Shown: positions 9,960-18,389 of the stretch, in pieces | How positions within the stretch are numbered: the first letter of the stretch is position 1 | How the letters are laid out: the number at the start of each line of letters is the position of its first letter | Origin: Rhodanobacter thiooxydans LCS2 | GTDB taxonomy: Bacteria; Pseudomonadota; Gammaproteobacteria; Xanthomonadales; Rhodanobacteraceae | Length of the DNA stretch: 64,000 nt | Assembly (NCBI RefSeq): GCF_000264375.1 | Contig: NZ_AJXW01000052.1 | Location: 34,912-98,911 of the forward strand | Reading direction: 5' to 3' | Notes under the pieces: model-generated | The model's database searches: none | Told to the model about the DNA's origin: nothing | Seen by the model: the letters and a program-made list of their open reading frames with translations, nothing else | Made by a program: the position numbers and the translations under genes

Positions 9960-10841
9960 TTACTTGTTCTTGCCGCCGGTAGCCATGCCGAGGATCTCCA
10001 CCGCCTGCTTCTTCAGCGTCGCCGCCACGGCCGGATCGAGCGGCTGCACGTCGCTGCCGACCTGGTGCTGCTTGAGTACCAGCGTGCCGTCGTCGCTCCA
10101 GCCGGCGCGGTCGATCGCGCTGGGTTTGCCGTCGCGGCTGGCCTTGGTTTCCTGCACGATCGCCCACGGCTTGCCGCCCTTGTAGGCATAGTCGGTGCTG
10201 GTGTAACCCTTGTCGCCGTAGTCGACCTCTTCGCGGATGTACTTCACCTCGCCGGCCTGGCGGAACAGCTGCCAACCGCGCGAATCACTGGCCTCCAGCT
10301 TGGTGCCGTGGCTGATCTTCATGCCGCCGATCTGCGCCTTCGCCTCGGCGAACTCGGCCAGGATCTTCTCGCTGGGCGTCTGCTCGGCCAGCAGCTCGAT
10401 CGCCACGCCGTCGTTCTTGCTGCCCTTGGCCAGCACCGGCGCCTGGATCGGCATGGTGTACTTGCGGTCGCCGTCGGTCAGGGACGCCTGGATCACGTAC
10501 AGGTCGCCCGGCTTCACTGCGGCCGGGTTGAAGCTCAGCGTGAACGACTGCGGGAACGAGCCGGCCGGCGAGGTCTTGCTGGCCAGCGGGGCGGAACCCA
10601 CGGCGGTGGACGACACGTCGACCAGGTTCAGCACCAGGGTGGCGTTCGCCGACGGCGCGGGCGTACCGGCGCGCAGCGTGATCGTACCGCTCACCTGGCT
10701 CGGGACCGGCGCAGCGGCCGCAGCCGTGTTCGCGGAAGCGGGCGCCGCGGAGTCCGTCGACTGAGGCGGATGGGAAGCGTTGTTGCAACCAGCCAGAGCC
10801 AGTGTCGCAACCGACATCAGCGACAAAACCGTCTTGCGCAT
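9960..10841 (-). CDS. YbaY/YscW-type lipoprotein
   Basis: The 293-residue product carries a lipoprotein signal with lipobox LALAGC (Cys19), followed by an Ala/Pro/Ser-rich linker. Residues about 48-150 resemble the YscW/YbaY beta-barrel fold (SGTITLRAGTPAPSANATLVLNLVDVS and later PIQAPVLAKGS), which is found in outer-membrane lipoproteins and in secretin pilotins. The remaining C-terminal half (about 150-290) is unassigned and ends GMATGGKNK. A GAGG ribosome site lies 8 nt before the ATG. The YscW link raises the idea of a pilotin, but the gene is far from gspD, which makes its own lipoprotein. Family assignment is moderately sure; function is not known. Confidence 0.7.
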   Translation of the reverse strand: MRKTVLSLMSVATLALAGCNNASHPPQSTDSAAPASANTAAAAAPVPSQVSGTITLRAGTPAPSANATLVLNLVDVSSTAVGSAPLASKTSPAGSFPQSFTLSFNPAAVKPGDLYVIQASLTDGDRKYTMPIQAPVLAKGSKNDGVAIELLAEQTPSEKILAEFAEAKAQIGGMKISHGTKLEASDSRGWQLFRQAGEVKYIREEVDYGDKGYTSTDYAYKGGKPWAIVQETKASRDGKPSAIDRAGWSDDGTLVLKQHQVGSDVQPLDPAVAATLKKQAVEILGMATGGKNK

Positions 10842-11011
10842 GGGAAAACCTCATCAACGTGAAATCAAGCACGAGGCCGTTCAGGCGCTATGCGCCACGA
10901 CTCTACGCGGGGGAAGTTCCAAGCATAGCCCAAAAAGCGCCGCCCGGAAAAGTCAAGCCATCCAATGGCCTACCATGCGGCGGCGTACGCGGCCCGCGAC
11001 GGCGGCCCGGC

Positions 11012-12310
11012 TCAGCGGCGGTGCAAGGCCCGGTGCGCGATGTCGCGGCGGCAGAATGCGCCGTCGTAGTGGATCCGGCCGAGCGCGGCATACGCGCTTT
11101 CGCGCGCCGCGGCGAGATCGCTGCCCAGTGCGCACACGGTCAGCACGCGGCCGCCGGCGGTGAGCACGCGCCCCGCCGGGTCGAGGCGGGTACCGGCGTG
11201 GAATACCTTGACGTCGGCCGCCAGCGCCACGTCGAGGCCGTCGATCGCGTCGCCCAGGCGCACCCGGCCCGGATAGCCGCCAGCTGCCATCACCACGCCG
11301 ATCGCCGGGCGCGCGTCCCAACGCGCCCGGGTCTGTTCCAGCCGGCCGTCCAGCGCGGCGTCGATCAACTCGACCAGATCGGACTTCAGCCGCAGCAGGA
11401 TCGGCTGGGTTTCCGGATCGCCGAAGCGTACGTTGAATTCGATCACCTTCGGCGCACCGGACTTGTCGATCATCAGGCCGGCATAGAGGAAGCCGATGAA
11501 CGGCGCGCCCTCGGCCGCCATGCCGCGCAGGGTCGGCTCGATCACTTCCTTGAGGATGCGCTGCTCGACTTCCGGCGTGACCACCGGCGCCGGCGAATAC
11601 GCACCCATGCCGCCGGTGTTCGGGCCCAGGTCGTTTTCGTCGCGGCGCTTGTGGTCCTGGCTGGAGGCCATCGGCAGCGCGTGGCTGCCGTCGCTCATCA
11701 CGATGTAGCTGGCTTCCTCGCCGTCAAGGAACTCCTCGATCACCACCCGTGCCGAGGCGTCGCCGAACGCGTGCGCGCCGAGCATGTCGTGCAGCGCCAG
11801 TTCCGCGTCGGCCAGAGTCAGCGCCACCACCACGCCCTTGCCGGCGGCCAGGCCGTCGGCCTTGATCACGATCGGCGCGCCGCCGCTCTGGTGGACCTGC
11901 TCGCGCACGTAGGCCAGCGCCGGATTCAGTTCGGTGAACACCGCATAGTGCGCGGTGGGGATGTTGTGCCGCTGCAGGAAATCCTTGGCGAATGCCTTGG
12001 AGCCTTCCAGCTGCGCGGCGATCGCGCGCGGGCCGAAGATGCGCAGGCCGGCGGCGCGGAAACGGTCGACCACGCCGGCCACCAGCGGCACCTCGGGACC
12101 GACCACGGTCAGCCCGACCTTTTCGCGCTTCGCCAGCTGCAGCAGGCCATCGAGGTCGTCCGCCGCCACGTTGGCGTTGCGCACGCCCGGCTCGCGCGCG
12201 GTGCCGGCGTTGCCGGGCGCCACGATCACCTCGTCGACCTGCGGCGATTGCCCGAGCTTCCACGCCAGCGCATGTTCGCGACCGCCGCCGCCGATGACCA
12301 GGACCTTCAT
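11012..12310 (-). CDS. purD: Phosphoribosylamine-glycine ligase PurD
   Basis: PurD joins glycine to 5-phosphoribosylamine using ATP, the second step of purine synthesis. The 432-residue protein is an ATP-grasp enzyme of normal length. The N-terminal domain begins MKVLVIGGGGREHALAW, and the ATP-grasp motifs IVIKADGLAAGKGVVVA, DHKRRDENDLGPNTGGMGAY and EFNVRFGDPETQP follow. The ATG at 12310 was chosen because it opens the canonical N-terminus; an upstream in-frame GTG would add nine unrelated residues. No purH is adjacent, although purH-purD pairs are common. The next gene upstream on this strand, the AMP-ligase, ends 106 bp away, so cotranscription is possible but not shown. Confidence 0.97.
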   Translation of the reverse strand: MKVLVIGGGGREHALAWKLGQSPQVDEVIVAPGNAGTAREPGVRNANVAADDLDGLLQLAKREKVGLTVVGPEVPLVAGVVDRFRAAGLRIFGPRAIAAQLEGSKAFAKDFLQRHNIPTAHYAVFTELNPALAYVREQVHQSGGAPIVIKADGLAAGKGVVVALTLADAELALHDMLGAHAFGDASARVVIEEFLDGEEASYIVMSDGSHALPMASSQDHKRRDENDLGPNTGGMGAYSPAPVVTPEVEQRILKEVIEPTLRGMAAEGAPFIGFLYAGLMIDKSGAPKVIEFNVRFGDPETQPILLRLKSDLVELIDAALDGRLEQTRARWDARPAIGVVMAAGGYPGRVRLGDAIDGLDVALAADVKVFHAGTRLDPAGRVLTAGGRVLTVCALGSDLAAARESAYAALGRIHYDGAFCRRDIAHRALHRR

Positions 12311-12416
12311 TGGGCTGCTCCGTGTGAGGCGCGCCACCCGGCGCAGCCCGACATTGTAGCGGCTGCGCGCTCAGCCGACGGCAACGAGGCCGCACGCCCT
12401 GGCGCGGGCCGGCGGC

Positions 12417-13796
12417 TCAATCGTCGTCGTGCTGGCCGAGCAGGGCCAGCAGCGCCGCGCGCGGCAGCTTGCCGGTCTCGTTGCGCGGCAAGGCCTCGAC
12501 CAGCTTCAGCGGACGCGGCAGGAACAGCGGATCGATCGCGCGGCGCAGGGCGTCGAGTATCGCGTGTGCATCCAGCCCCGGTGCCACCGCCAGTGCGGCA
12601 ATCCGGTGCACGCCCAGCGCATCGCCGTCATCGAGCTGGAACACCGCGCCGTCGCGCACGCCCGGGATCGCCAGCAGGCGCCGGGTAAGGTCGCCCAGCG
12701 AGGCGCGCTTGCCGGCGATCTCCAGCAGGTCGGCGTGGCGGCCGCACAGGCGGAAGCGGCGGCCGCCGTCGAACAGGCTCACGATGTCGGCCAGGGCCAC
12801 CGGCGCGTCCAGCTGCGGCGCCTGCACCAGCGTGCCGTCCGGCTGCGGATGCAGGCTGGCACCGTCATACAGCGACCAGTCCTCGTCCACGGCGGGACGC
12901 CGGCTGGCGAACACGCAGGTCTCGGTGGAGCCGAACACCTCCAGCAGCGGCGCGCCGAAGCGCTGCTCGGCGCGGCGCGCCAGTTCCACCGGCAGCGGTG
13001 CGGTGGCCGACACCATCGCCGCGAGCAGCGGCAGCGCGATGCCCGATTCCACCAGTGCGCGCAGGTGCACCGGCGTGGTCACCAGCACCCGCGGCGCCGG
13101 CACCTCGGCCAGCGCGGCGGCCACGTCGGCCGGGAAGAACGGCCGCCCGGCATGCACCCCGACGTCGCCCAGCAGCGGCAGCAGCACCGACATCTCCATG
13201 CCGTACATGTGCTGCGGCGGCACCGTGGCGACGATCTCGACACGCGGCCCGACCGCTGCGCGCAGCAGCGCCAGGTTGCCGGCGTTGCTGGCGTGGAAAC
13301 TGCCCCAGGTCTTCAGGTTCGCACCGGGCGCACCGGTGGAGCCGGAGGTATAGCCGATCGCCACCACCTGCCCGGCCGGGATCGACGGCCACGCGGCATC
13401 GGAATCGAGCAGCGGCGCGGCATCCAGCGGCGGCAACTGCCGGTAGCCGCGCGGGGCCGGATCGAGCGCCTGCTCGCCCAGCGCATAGCAGCCCGGATGC
13501 GCCGCCATCACCTCGTCCACGGCCTGCGGCGCGCGCGAGGAGGGCAGCAGGTTCGCCTGGCCGCGCAGCGCGATGGCGCAGAACGCCACCAGGAACGCAT
13601 AGCGGTCCTCGCACAGGTTCACCGCCGCGGCGGCCGTCGGCAACTCCGCCGCCACCGCCTGCACCTGCGCCAGGAAGCGCGCCGCGCTCACCGGCTCGCC
13701 GTGGCGCCAGGCCACCACCCGCGCGGCATCGTCTACGCCGAGCAGCGGCAACCGCTGCGGCACCTCGCGCTGGCAGGTGTCATAGACGATGGCCAC
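12417..13796 (-). CDS. Short AMP-dependent acyl/aryl-acid ligase, orphan
   Basis: This 459-residue protein belongs to the ANL adenylating superfamily. The phosphate-binding loop YTSGSTG is at 149-155 with Lys162 after it. FGSTETC is the A5 motif, RLCGRHADLLEIAGKRAS replaces the usual DxxK hinge region, and the C-terminal catalytic lysine is kept in NETGKLPR (about 443). It should activate a carboxylic acid as an acyl-adenylate and pass it to CoA or a carrier protein. Its small size and sequence style recall the AMP-ligases of aryl-polyene/xanthomonadin pigment clusters, but no ketosynthase, dehydratase or carrier gene is nearby. The substrate is therefore unknown. Confidence 0.8.
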   Translation of the reverse strand: MAIVYDTCQREVPQRLPLLGVDDAARVVAWRHGEPVSAARFLAQVQAVAAELPTAAAAVNLCEDRYAFLVAFCAIALRGQANLLPSSRAPQAVDEVMAAHPGCYALGEQALDPAPRGYRQLPPLDAAPLLDSDAAWPSIPAGQVVAIGYTSGSTGAPGANLKTWGSFHASNAGNLALLRAAVGPRVEIVATVPPQHMYGMEMSVLLPLLGDVGVHAGRPFFPADVAAALAEVPAPRVLVTTPVHLRALVESGIALPLLAAMVSATAPLPVELARRAEQRFGAPLLEVFGSTETCVFASRRPAVDEDWSLYDGASLHPQPDGTLVQAPQLDAPVALADIVSLFDGGRRFRLCGRHADLLEIAGKRASLGDLTRRLLAIPGVRDGAVFQLDDGDALGVHRIAALAVAPGLDAHAILDALRRAIDPLFLPRPLKLVEALPRNETGKLPRAALLALLGQHDDD

Positions 13797-13924
13797 GCTG
13801 CGTTCTCCCTGGTCTTCGATTCGTCACGCCCCGCAGCATCGCGCCGCACGCCGAACGGCGGCATGAACGGCCGCCGCCGGCGCCTCGCGCCGGTTCAGCC
13901 GATCCGGCACGCCCCCCGGAACGC

Positions 13925-14497
13925 TCAGGCGCGGATGATAGCGCCCGACAGCGCGTCGCGGATCACCGTGGGGCTGGCCTGGCCGCCCAGCGGGGCGTCC
14001 AGCAGGCCATCCAGCGCGTCGCCGAAGTAGCCCGCCACGGTCTGCGCCGTGCGCGCCGGCGGCTGGCCGTGCGGATTGGCGCTGGTCGACACCAGCGCGC
14101 CGCCGAACGCGCGGCACAACGCGGCGGCCGGTGCGTGCGCGGTGACCCGCAGCGCGATCCCGGCATGCGCGCCGGCGACCCACGCCGGCACCTCGGCCGA
14201 GCGCGGGAAGATCCAGGTGTGCGGGCCGGGCCAGCTCGATCGCACTTCCCGCAGCACCTCGATCGGCACCGCGGCCAGTGCGATGTAGCGCTCGACCTGG
14301 GCGAAATCCGCGGCGATCAACAGCACGCCCTGGGTCGCCGGGCGCTGCTTCAACGCGAAGATTTTCTCGAAGGCGACGCGGTCATGCGGATCGCAGCCGA
14401 GGCCGAACACCGCCTCGGTCGGGTACGCCAGCACGCCGCCGCCATGCAGCAGCGCGGCGGCAGCGTCGAGTTCGGCCAGGGTGAAGCGCTGCAGCAT
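13925..14497 (-). CDS. tsaC: Threonylcarbamoyl-AMP synthase TsaC
   Basis: TsaC makes threonylcarbamoyl-AMP from threonine, bicarbonate and ATP, the first step of the t6A37 modification of ANN-decoding tRNAs. The 190-residue Sua5/YrdC/YciO domain is of the short bacterial type. Recognisable parts are AYPTEAVFGLGCDP near residue 24, KQRPATQGVLLIA, SSWPGPHTWIFP and the end STSANPHGQPP. Its ATG follows the topA stop directly (TGA then ATG at 14497), so the two are almost certainly cotranscribed and translationally coupled. The topA-tsaC neighbourhood is common in gammaproteobacteria. Confidence 0.94.
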   Translation of the reverse strand: MLQRFTLAELDAAAALLHGGGVLAYPTEAVFGLGCDPHDRVAFEKIFALKQRPATQGVLLIAADFAQVERYIALAAVPIEVLREVRSSWPGPHTWIFPRSAEVPAWVAGAHAGIALRVTAHAPAAALCRAFGGALVSTSANPHGQPPARTAQTVAGYFGDALDGLLDAPLGGQASPTVIRDALSGAIIRA

Positions 14498-16999
14498 TCA
14501 GGCCCCGGTCTTGCTGGTCGCAGGCTTCTTGGCGGCGGTCTTCTTCGCCGCCACCTTCTTCGCCGCCACCTTCTTCGCCGCGGTCTTTTTCGTCGCGGTC
14601 TTCTTGACGGTGGCCTTCTTCTTCACCGCCGCACTCTTTGCCGGCGCGGCCTTCTTCGCGGCCGCCTTCTTCGCCGCGGTCTTCTTGCCGAAACGGCCCT
14701 TGCGCACCGGCGCGGCGGCCAGCAGCTGCAGGCACTGCGCCTCGGTCAGCTCCTTCGGTTCCTGCTCCTTCGGGATGCGCGCGTTCTTCTCGCCGTCGGT
14801 GATGTAGGCACCGTAGCGGCCGTTCAGCACCTGCACGCCGTTGCCGAAATCGAGGATCAGCCGGTTCGCCAGCATCTCGAGCTTCTCCTGCACGATCTGC
14901 AGCGCGCGCGGCAGTTCGATCGTGTACGGGTCGTCCTCGGGTTTCAGCGAGGCATAGGTGCCACCCTGCTTGACGAACGGGCCGAAGCGGCCGATCGCCA
15001 CGCTGACTTCCTCGCCGTTCGGTGCGCTGCCAAGTTGGCGCGGCAGCTTGAACAGCTCCAGCGCCTCGGCCAGGGTGATCGTGTGCATGCTCTGGCCCGG
15101 GCGCAGGCTGGCGAAGGTGGGCTTGTCCGCGTCGTCCTTGGTGCCGATCGCCGCATACGGCCCGAACCGGCCCAGCCGCACCGAGACCGGCTTGCCGGTC
15201 TTCGGGTCGCTGCCGAGCTCGCGCGCGCCGGTGGCCTCGCTGCGGTCGACCGATTCGGTCTTCTCCTCCACCTGCTGCTTGAACGGCTGCCAGAAGCGCT
15301 GCATCAGCGGCACCCACGCCTCCTCGCCGCGGCTGACCGCATCGAGCTCGTCCTCGAGCTTGGCGGTGAAGTCGTAGTCGACGTAGCGGGTGAAGTGCTG
15401 GGTGAGGAACTTGCTGACCGCGCGGCCCACGTCCGTCGGCTTGAAGCGGCGGCTGTCGAGGAACACGTACTCGCGGTTCTGCAGCACCTGGATGATGCTG
15501 GCATAGGTCGACGGCCGGCCGATGCCGTATTCCTCCAGCGCCTTGACCAGGCTCGCCTCGGAATAGCGCGGCGGCGGTTCGGTGAAGTGCTGGTCGGCGA
15601 CGATATCGTGCAGCGGCACCTGCTCGTCCACCGCCAGCCGCGGCAGGCGGCGGCCTTCGTCGTCGTCCTCGGCATTCTTCTGGTCGCGGCCTTCCTCGTA
15701 CACGGCGAGGAAGCCCGGGGCGACCACGGTGGTGCCGCTGGAACGGAACGCGGCGTCGCCACCGGCGACGTCGCGCACGGCGAATTCCACCGTCACGGTG
15801 TTCAACGTGGCGTGGATCATCTGGCAGGCCACCGTGCGCTTCCAGATCAGCTCGTACAGCTTGCGCTGGTCGTCGTTGAGGAAGGCGGCCACCGATTTCG
15901 GCGTGTGCATCGCCGAGGTCGGGCGGATCGCCTCATGCGCTTCCTGCGCGTTCTTCGACTTGGTCTTGTACACCTGCGGCGCGTCCGGCAGCGCGTGGCC
16001 GCCGAAGTCGCGGGCGATCAGCTGGCGCAGCTCGGCCACCGCATCCTCGCCGAGCATGGTGGAGTCGGTACGCATGTAGGTGATCAGGCCGACATTGCCC
16101 TCGCTGCCCAGCGCCACGCCCTCGTACAGGCCCTGCGCCACCTTCATCGTGCGGCTGGTGGTGAAGCCAAGCTTGCGCGCCGCCTCCTGCTGCAGGGTGG
16201 AGGTGGTGAATGGCGCGGCCGGGCGGCGCTTGCGTTCCTTCGAGCTGACTTCGCTGACCGTGAGGCGGCCGCGCGCGGCCTGCTTCAGCGCGTCGCGGGC
16301 GGCATGCGCGCCCGCTTCGCTGGTGAGGTCGAACTGCTCGAACTTCTTGCCGTTGAGCCGGGACAGGCGCGCCGTGAAGTCACCTTCAGCGTGCCTGAGC
16401 TGGGCCTCGACGGTCCAGTACTCGCGCGCCTTGAACGCCTCGATCTCGTCCTCGCGCTCGACGATCATGCGCAGCGCCGGCGACTGCACGCGGCCGGCGG
16501 AAAGCCCCCGCTGCACCTTGCGCCACAGCACCGGCGACAGGTTGAAGCCGACCAGGTAGTCCAGCGCCCGGCGCGCCTGCTGCGCATCGACCAGGTCGTG
16601 CGACAACTGCCGCGGCGCGGCCACCGCGGCCTTGATCGCCTTCGGCGTGATCTCGGAGAACACCACCCGGTGCAGCTGCTTGCCCTTGGTCAGGCCGCGC
16701 TCCTTCAGGATCTCGCTGATGTGCCAGCTGATCGCCTCGCCCTCGCGATCCAAGTCGGTCGCCAGGTAGATGTCGTCAGCCTCCCGAGCGGCCTTGGCAA
16801 TCGCCTCGACGTGCTTCTGGTTGCGCTCGATCACCTCGTAGCTCATCGCGAAGTCGTGCTCGGTGTCGACCGCGCCCTCCTTCGGCTTGAGGTCACGCAC
16901 GTGACCGTAGGAGGCGAGGACCTGGAAGTCCTTGCCCAGGTATTTGTTGATCGTCTTGGCCTTGGCCGGTGATTCGACGATGAGCAAGTTTTTTGCCAT
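14498..16999 (-). CDS. topA: DNA topoisomerase I TopA with Lys/Ala-rich tail
   Basis: TopA relaxes negative supercoils by a single-strand passage mechanism. The 833-residue protein has the Toprim domain with Glu9 (LIVESPAKAK) and the acidic triad in ATDLDREGE (about 81-88). The catalytic Tyr is in ITYMRTDST (about residue 306). Instead of the Cys4 zinc fingers of E. coli TopA it carries several cysteine-free Gly-Arg-Phe-Gly repeats (GRFGPYAAIG, IGRFGPFVKQ, NGRYGAYITD), as in many bacteria. It ends in about 60 residues of AAKK-type repeats, a basic tail like those of actinobacterial TopA or histone-like proteins. The ATG at 16999 opens the canonical MAKNLLIVES start. Confidence 0.97.
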   Translation of the reverse strand: MAKNLLIVESPAKAKTINKYLGKDFQVLASYGHVRDLKPKEGAVDTEHDFAMSYEVIERNQKHVEAIAKAAREADDIYLATDLDREGEAISWHISEILKERGLTKGKQLHRVVFSEITPKAIKAAVAAPRQLSHDLVDAQQARRALDYLVGFNLSPVLWRKVQRGLSAGRVQSPALRMIVEREDEIEAFKAREYWTVEAQLRHAEGDFTARLSRLNGKKFEQFDLTSEAGAHAARDALKQAARGRLTVSEVSSKERKRRPAAPFTTSTLQQEAARKLGFTTSRTMKVAQGLYEGVALGSEGNVGLITYMRTDSTMLGEDAVAELRQLIARDFGGHALPDAPQVYKTKSKNAQEAHEAIRPTSAMHTPKSVAAFLNDDQRKLYELIWKRTVACQMIHATLNTVTVEFAVRDVAGGDAAFRSSGTTVVAPGFLAVYEEGRDQKNAEDDDEGRRLPRLAVDEQVPLHDIVADQHFTEPPPRYSEASLVKALEEYGIGRPSTYASIIQVLQNREYVFLDSRRFKPTDVGRAVSKFLTQHFTRYVDYDFTAKLEDELDAVSRGEEAWVPLMQRFWQPFKQQVEEKTESVDRSEATGARELGSDPKTGKPVSVRLGRFGPYAAIGTKDDADKPTFASLRPGQSMHTITLAEALELFKLPRQLGSAPNGEEVSVAIGRFGPFVKQGGTYASLKPEDDPYTIELPRALQIVQEKLEMLANRLILDFGNGVQVLNGRYGAYITDGEKNARIPKEQEPKELTEAQCLQLLAAAPVRKGRFGKKTAAKKAAAKKAAPAKSAAVKKKATVKKTATKKTAAKKVAAKKVAAKKTAAKKPATSKTGA

Positions 17000-17043
17000 G
17001 AAACGGGATATCCACCAAGTGAACCACCGGCGCTTCCGTGCCG

Positions 17044-17056
17044 GACATATATATAG
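17044..17056 (-). promoter_or_regulatory. Probable -10 region of topA
   Basis: A TATATATA run stands out in an otherwise GC-rich 121-bp gap and lies about 45 nt before the topA ATG on the coding strand. A TTGACA lies upstream (17086-17081) but 25 nt away, too far for a standard -35, so the -10 assignment alone is offered. Confidence 0.4.
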
Positions 17057-17121
17057 TTGAAACCATGCCGCACCGACGACTGTCAAGCCCGGCCGCGCCG
17101 CAGGCGTCGCCCGACGGCAGT

Positions 17122-18297
17122 TCAGCCGCCGGGCAATCGCTGGTAGCGGTTGCCCGGCAGACTCGCCACCCGGGCCTCCAGCTCCAGCATCATCAGCATC
17201 GAGGAAAGTGCGGCAGCCGACCGCCCGGTACGCTGCACAAGTTCATCCAACGTCGCCGGTTCATGACCAAGTTCGGTCAAAAGCCGTCGATACCCGGTGT
17301 CGCCATCTGTCTCGGCGGGCCCCGGGGCGACACCATCGTCACTCGCGGCCCGCGGCGGCCCGGCCACCGCGCCGTCGGTCGCACCCAGCCGCGCGGCCAG
17401 CTCGCCGCCAAGCATGCGCGCTGCCGGCGTCAATGTCTCGACAATCTCGGTCGCGCTCTCCACCAGCCGGGCGCCGTCGCGGATCAATCGGTGGCAACCG
17501 CGGGCCAGCGGGTGGTGGATGGAACCGGGCAGCGCGAATACCTCGCGGCCCTGTTCGGCGGCCAGTCGGGCGGTGATCAGCGAGCCCGAACGCAGGCCCG
17601 CCTCGACCACCAGTGTGCCGAGCGCGAGCCCGGCGATGATCCGGTTGCGCCGCGGGAAGTGATCCGGGCGCGCCGGGGTGCCGGGCGGAAACTCGCTGAC
17701 CAGCGCCCCCTGCGCGGCAAGCCGCCGGGCCAGCGCGTGGTGCTTGCGCGGGTACACCCGGTCTGCTCCGGTGCCGACCACCGCGAGTGTCTTCGCACCG
17801 GCATCCAGCGCGGCCACGTGGGCGGCGCCGTCGATGCCGTCGGCCATGCCGCTGGTGATGGCGAAACCGGCTTCGGCCAGCGCCAGCGCGAACGCGCGGG
17901 CATGGGTCAGGCCCACCGCACTGGCGCCGCGCGCACCCACGATGGCCACCTGCGGATACAGCAGCAAGCCGGCGTCGCCGACCACGAACAGCACCGCCGG
18001 CGGCTGCGGGATGTGCTCCAGCTGCGGCGGGAAATCCGCCTCGGTACAGCGCAGCAGCCGATGCCCTGGCACGGCCAGCCAAGCCAGGTCGGCGTCCAGG
18101 CGCGCCTCGTCCGGCCGCGCCAACCAGGCCTGCGCCGGCTCGTCCAGCCGCGCCGCATCGCGGCGCAACTGCGCCAGCGCGGCGCGGATGTCGCCGCCGG
18201 CCGCATCCAGCTGCTCGCGCAGGCCGCCCGGGCCGAGGCCCGGCGTGCGCAAGGCGATCAGCCAGGCGCGCAGTTCATCAGGATCGTCCATGGTCAT
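17122..18297 (-). CDS. dprA: DNA-processing protein DprA (Smf)
   Basis: DprA loads RecA onto incoming single-stranded DNA during natural transformation. The 391-residue protein has an N-terminal SAM-like helical part. The Rossmann-fold core follows (VAIVGARGASAVG, SGMADGIDGAAH, GTGADRVYPRKH, FPRRNRIIAGL and GSLITARLA), and then a C-terminal winged helix after a linker rich in Gly/Ala/Pro (about 320-391). Two ATG codons are possible (18297 and 18291). The neighbours LysM-dprA-topA-tsaC are the usual order in this group. A LysM-protein terminator separates it from the gene upstream, so dprA probably has its own start signal in the 92-bp gap. Confidence 0.96.
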   Translation of the reverse strand: MTMDDPDELRAWLIALRTPGLGPGGLREQLDAAGGDIRAALAQLRRDAARLDEPAQAWLARPDEARLDADLAWLAVPGHRLLRCTEADFPPQLEHIPQPPAVLFVVGDAGLLLYPQVAIVGARGASAVGLTHARAFALALAEAGFAITSGMADGIDGAAHVAALDAGAKTLAVVGTGADRVYPRKHHALARRLAAQGALVSEFPPGTPARPDHFPRRNRIIAGLALGTLVVEAGLRSGSLITARLAAEQGREVFALPGSIHHPLARGCHRLIRDGARLVESATEIVETLTPAARMLGGELAARLGATDGAVAGPPRAASDDGVAPGPAETDGDTGYRRLLTELGHEPATLDELVQRTGRSAAALSSMLMMLELEARVASLPGNRYQRLPGG

Positions 18298-18329
18298 GGC
18301 GGCAGTTTACGGAGCGGGCCGCAAAGGAA

Positions 18330-18353
18330 ACGGCGCGGTGGAAGCCGCGCCGT
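18330..18353 (-). terminator. Rho-independent terminator of the LysM gene
   Basis: On the minus strand a 9-bp GC stem (18353-18345 with 18338-18330) is followed by a T-rich tract (tttcctttg). It lies 36 bp after the stop of the LysM gene and before dprA. Confidence 0.7.
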
Positions 18354-18389
18354 CCTGTAGGCAGATGCCGCAACGCTGGTCGCAGGCTC

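Noticed and set aside
9960..10841. The YscW-like lipoprotein as a type III secretion component
   Set aside because: The fold resemblance is shared with YbaY-type housekeeping lipoproteins and no type III genes are nearby.
12998..16972. A 1324-codon open frame on the plus strand opposite topA, tsaC and the AMP-ligase
   Set aside because: Antisense to topA and its neighbours, low-complexity composition and no motifs; a shadow of high-GC coding DNA.
17081..17086. TTGACA as the -35 of topA
   Set aside because: It is 25 bp from the TATATATA run, too far for a sigma70 promoter, and no other -10 has better spacing.
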